Part shown: positions 63,201-64,000 of the stretch, one piece after another | Layout of the letters: each line of letters begins with the position of its first letter | Position numbering within the stretch: the stretch's first letter is position 1 | Notes under the pieces: generated by a model | Databases searched by the model: none | Told to the model about the DNA's origin: nothing | What the model saw: the letters and a program-made list of their open reading frames with translations, nothing else | Translations under genes and position numbers: made by a program | Source: Crambe crambe | Lineage: Eukaryota > Porifera > Demospongiae > Poecilosclerida > Crambeidae | Assembly (NCBI GenBank): GCA_963924555.1 | Contig: OZ004583.1 | Coordinates: forward strand, 1,583,501-1,647,500 | Direction: 5' to 3' | DNA length: 64,000 nucleotides

Positions 63201-64000
63201 ATATCAACTCTAATTATATGCAGTACAGAGACTCTCAAGAGTGTCTTAGTGCTGGTATAGTGTGGTCTCCCTAATTAGAGCAGTCTGGTGCCTGCAATAG
63301 GGCCCTTTTTCATCCAGTCCTTCTCTGTAATTCTAGGATATCAACTCTAATTACATGCAGTACAGAGACTCTCAAGAGTGTCTTAGTGCTGGTATAGTGT
63401 GGTCTCCCTAATTAGAGCAGTCTGGTGCCTGCAATAGGGCTCTTTTTCATCCAGTCCTTCTCTGTAATTCTAGGATATCAACTCTAATTACATGCAGTAC
63501 AGAGACTCTCAAGAGTGTCTTAGTGCTGGTATAGTGTGGTCTCCCTAATTAGAGCAGTCTGGTGCCTGCAATAGGGCCCTTTTTCATCCAGTCCTTCTCT
63601 GTAATTCTAGGATATCAACTCTAATTACATGCAGTACAGAGACTCTCAAGAGTGTCTTAGTGCTGGTATAGTATGGTCTCTCTAATTAGAGCAGTCTGGT
63701 GCCTGCAATAGAGCCCGGTCCTTCTCTTTTTCATCCAGTCCTTCTCTGTGATTCTAATTTGATTCCGTCACAGGCTGTCAACTCTAATTACATGCAGTAT
63801 AGTAAGTGTCTTATTGCTGGTATAGTGTGGTCTCTAATTAGAGCAGTCTGGTGCCTGCAATAGAGCCCGGTCCTTCTCTTTTTCATCCAGTCATTCTAAT
63901 TTGTTTCTGTCACAGGGTGTCAACTCTAATTACATGCAGTACAGAGACTCTCAAGAGTGTCTTAGTGTTGGTATAGTGTGGTCTCTCCAATTAGAGCAGT
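63199..64000. repeat. 137-bp tandem minisatellite, running off the window
   Basis: Units start with GGATATCAACTCTAATTACA at 63199, 63336, 63473 and 63610 (exact 137-base period). More diverged units follow at about 63774 and 63917. Each unit contains the inverted pair AGAGACTCTCAAGAGTGTCT and CTAATTAGAG. Confidence 0.95.

Noticed and set aside
63199-64000. CRISPR-like array
   Set aside because: Units are directly adjacent at 137 bases with no unique spacers, and the DNA is eukaryotic.

Overview
This is eukaryotic, metazoan DNA. Most genes are split by short GT-AG introns, and the DNA between them is AT-rich, full of microsatellites and AGCT/TAGC tetramers, and packed with small non-autonomous transposons. 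The gene set (LRGUK, GALK2, MYCBPAP, PLBD1-like, CYP4-type P450s, a tyrosine-kinase-like fold joined to a PH domain) points to an animal. The compact genes, intronless paralogue arrays and kinase repertoire suggest a demosponge, perhaps Amphimedon-like. The species is an inference. Exon borders were worked out by hand from splice signals and phase.

Layout. 1-6.7 kb: the 3' part of LRGUK (+). 6.8-8.2 kb: intronless GALK2 (+). 9.1-15.6 kb: one nine-exon gene (+) encoding kinase, PH domain, tyrosine-rich linker and a second kinase fold with a degenerate active site. 15.74 kb: tRNA-Lys(CTT). 15.9-18.9 kb: PLBD1-like gene A (-), with a one-base deletion. 19.3-23.7 kb: a full-length Ty3-type LTR retrotransposon (-) inside a PLBD-like pseudogene. 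24.2-27.1 kb: non-coding, with two transposon-like elements. 27.2-35.5 kb: an array of membrane-anchored SDR (3-beta-HSD/NSDHL-like) genes, SDR pseudogenes, PLBD fragments and repeated 5'-flank cassettes. 37.3-41.1 kb: PLBD1-like gene B (-), intact, 14 exons. 41.26-48.69 kb: MYCBPAP (+), 28 exons, divergent from PLBD-B. 48.9-54.3 kb: three CYP4-like P450 genes and one P450 pseudogene. 54.3-62.8 kb: a second SDR/PLBD mosaic with one intact SDR gene. 63.2-64.0 kb: a 137-bp minisatellite.

Function. LRGUK and MYCBPAP are both linked to cilia and sperm flagella in other animals. PLBD is a lysosomal or secreted N-terminal-nucleophile hydrolase, the P450s are ER oxidases, and the SDRs look ER-anchored. 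Each intact SDR lacks at least one of the catalytic Tyr/Lys pair at the expected place, so they may not be ordinary dehydrogenases. The most unusual gene is the kinase-PH-pseudokinase gene at 9.1-15.6 kb.
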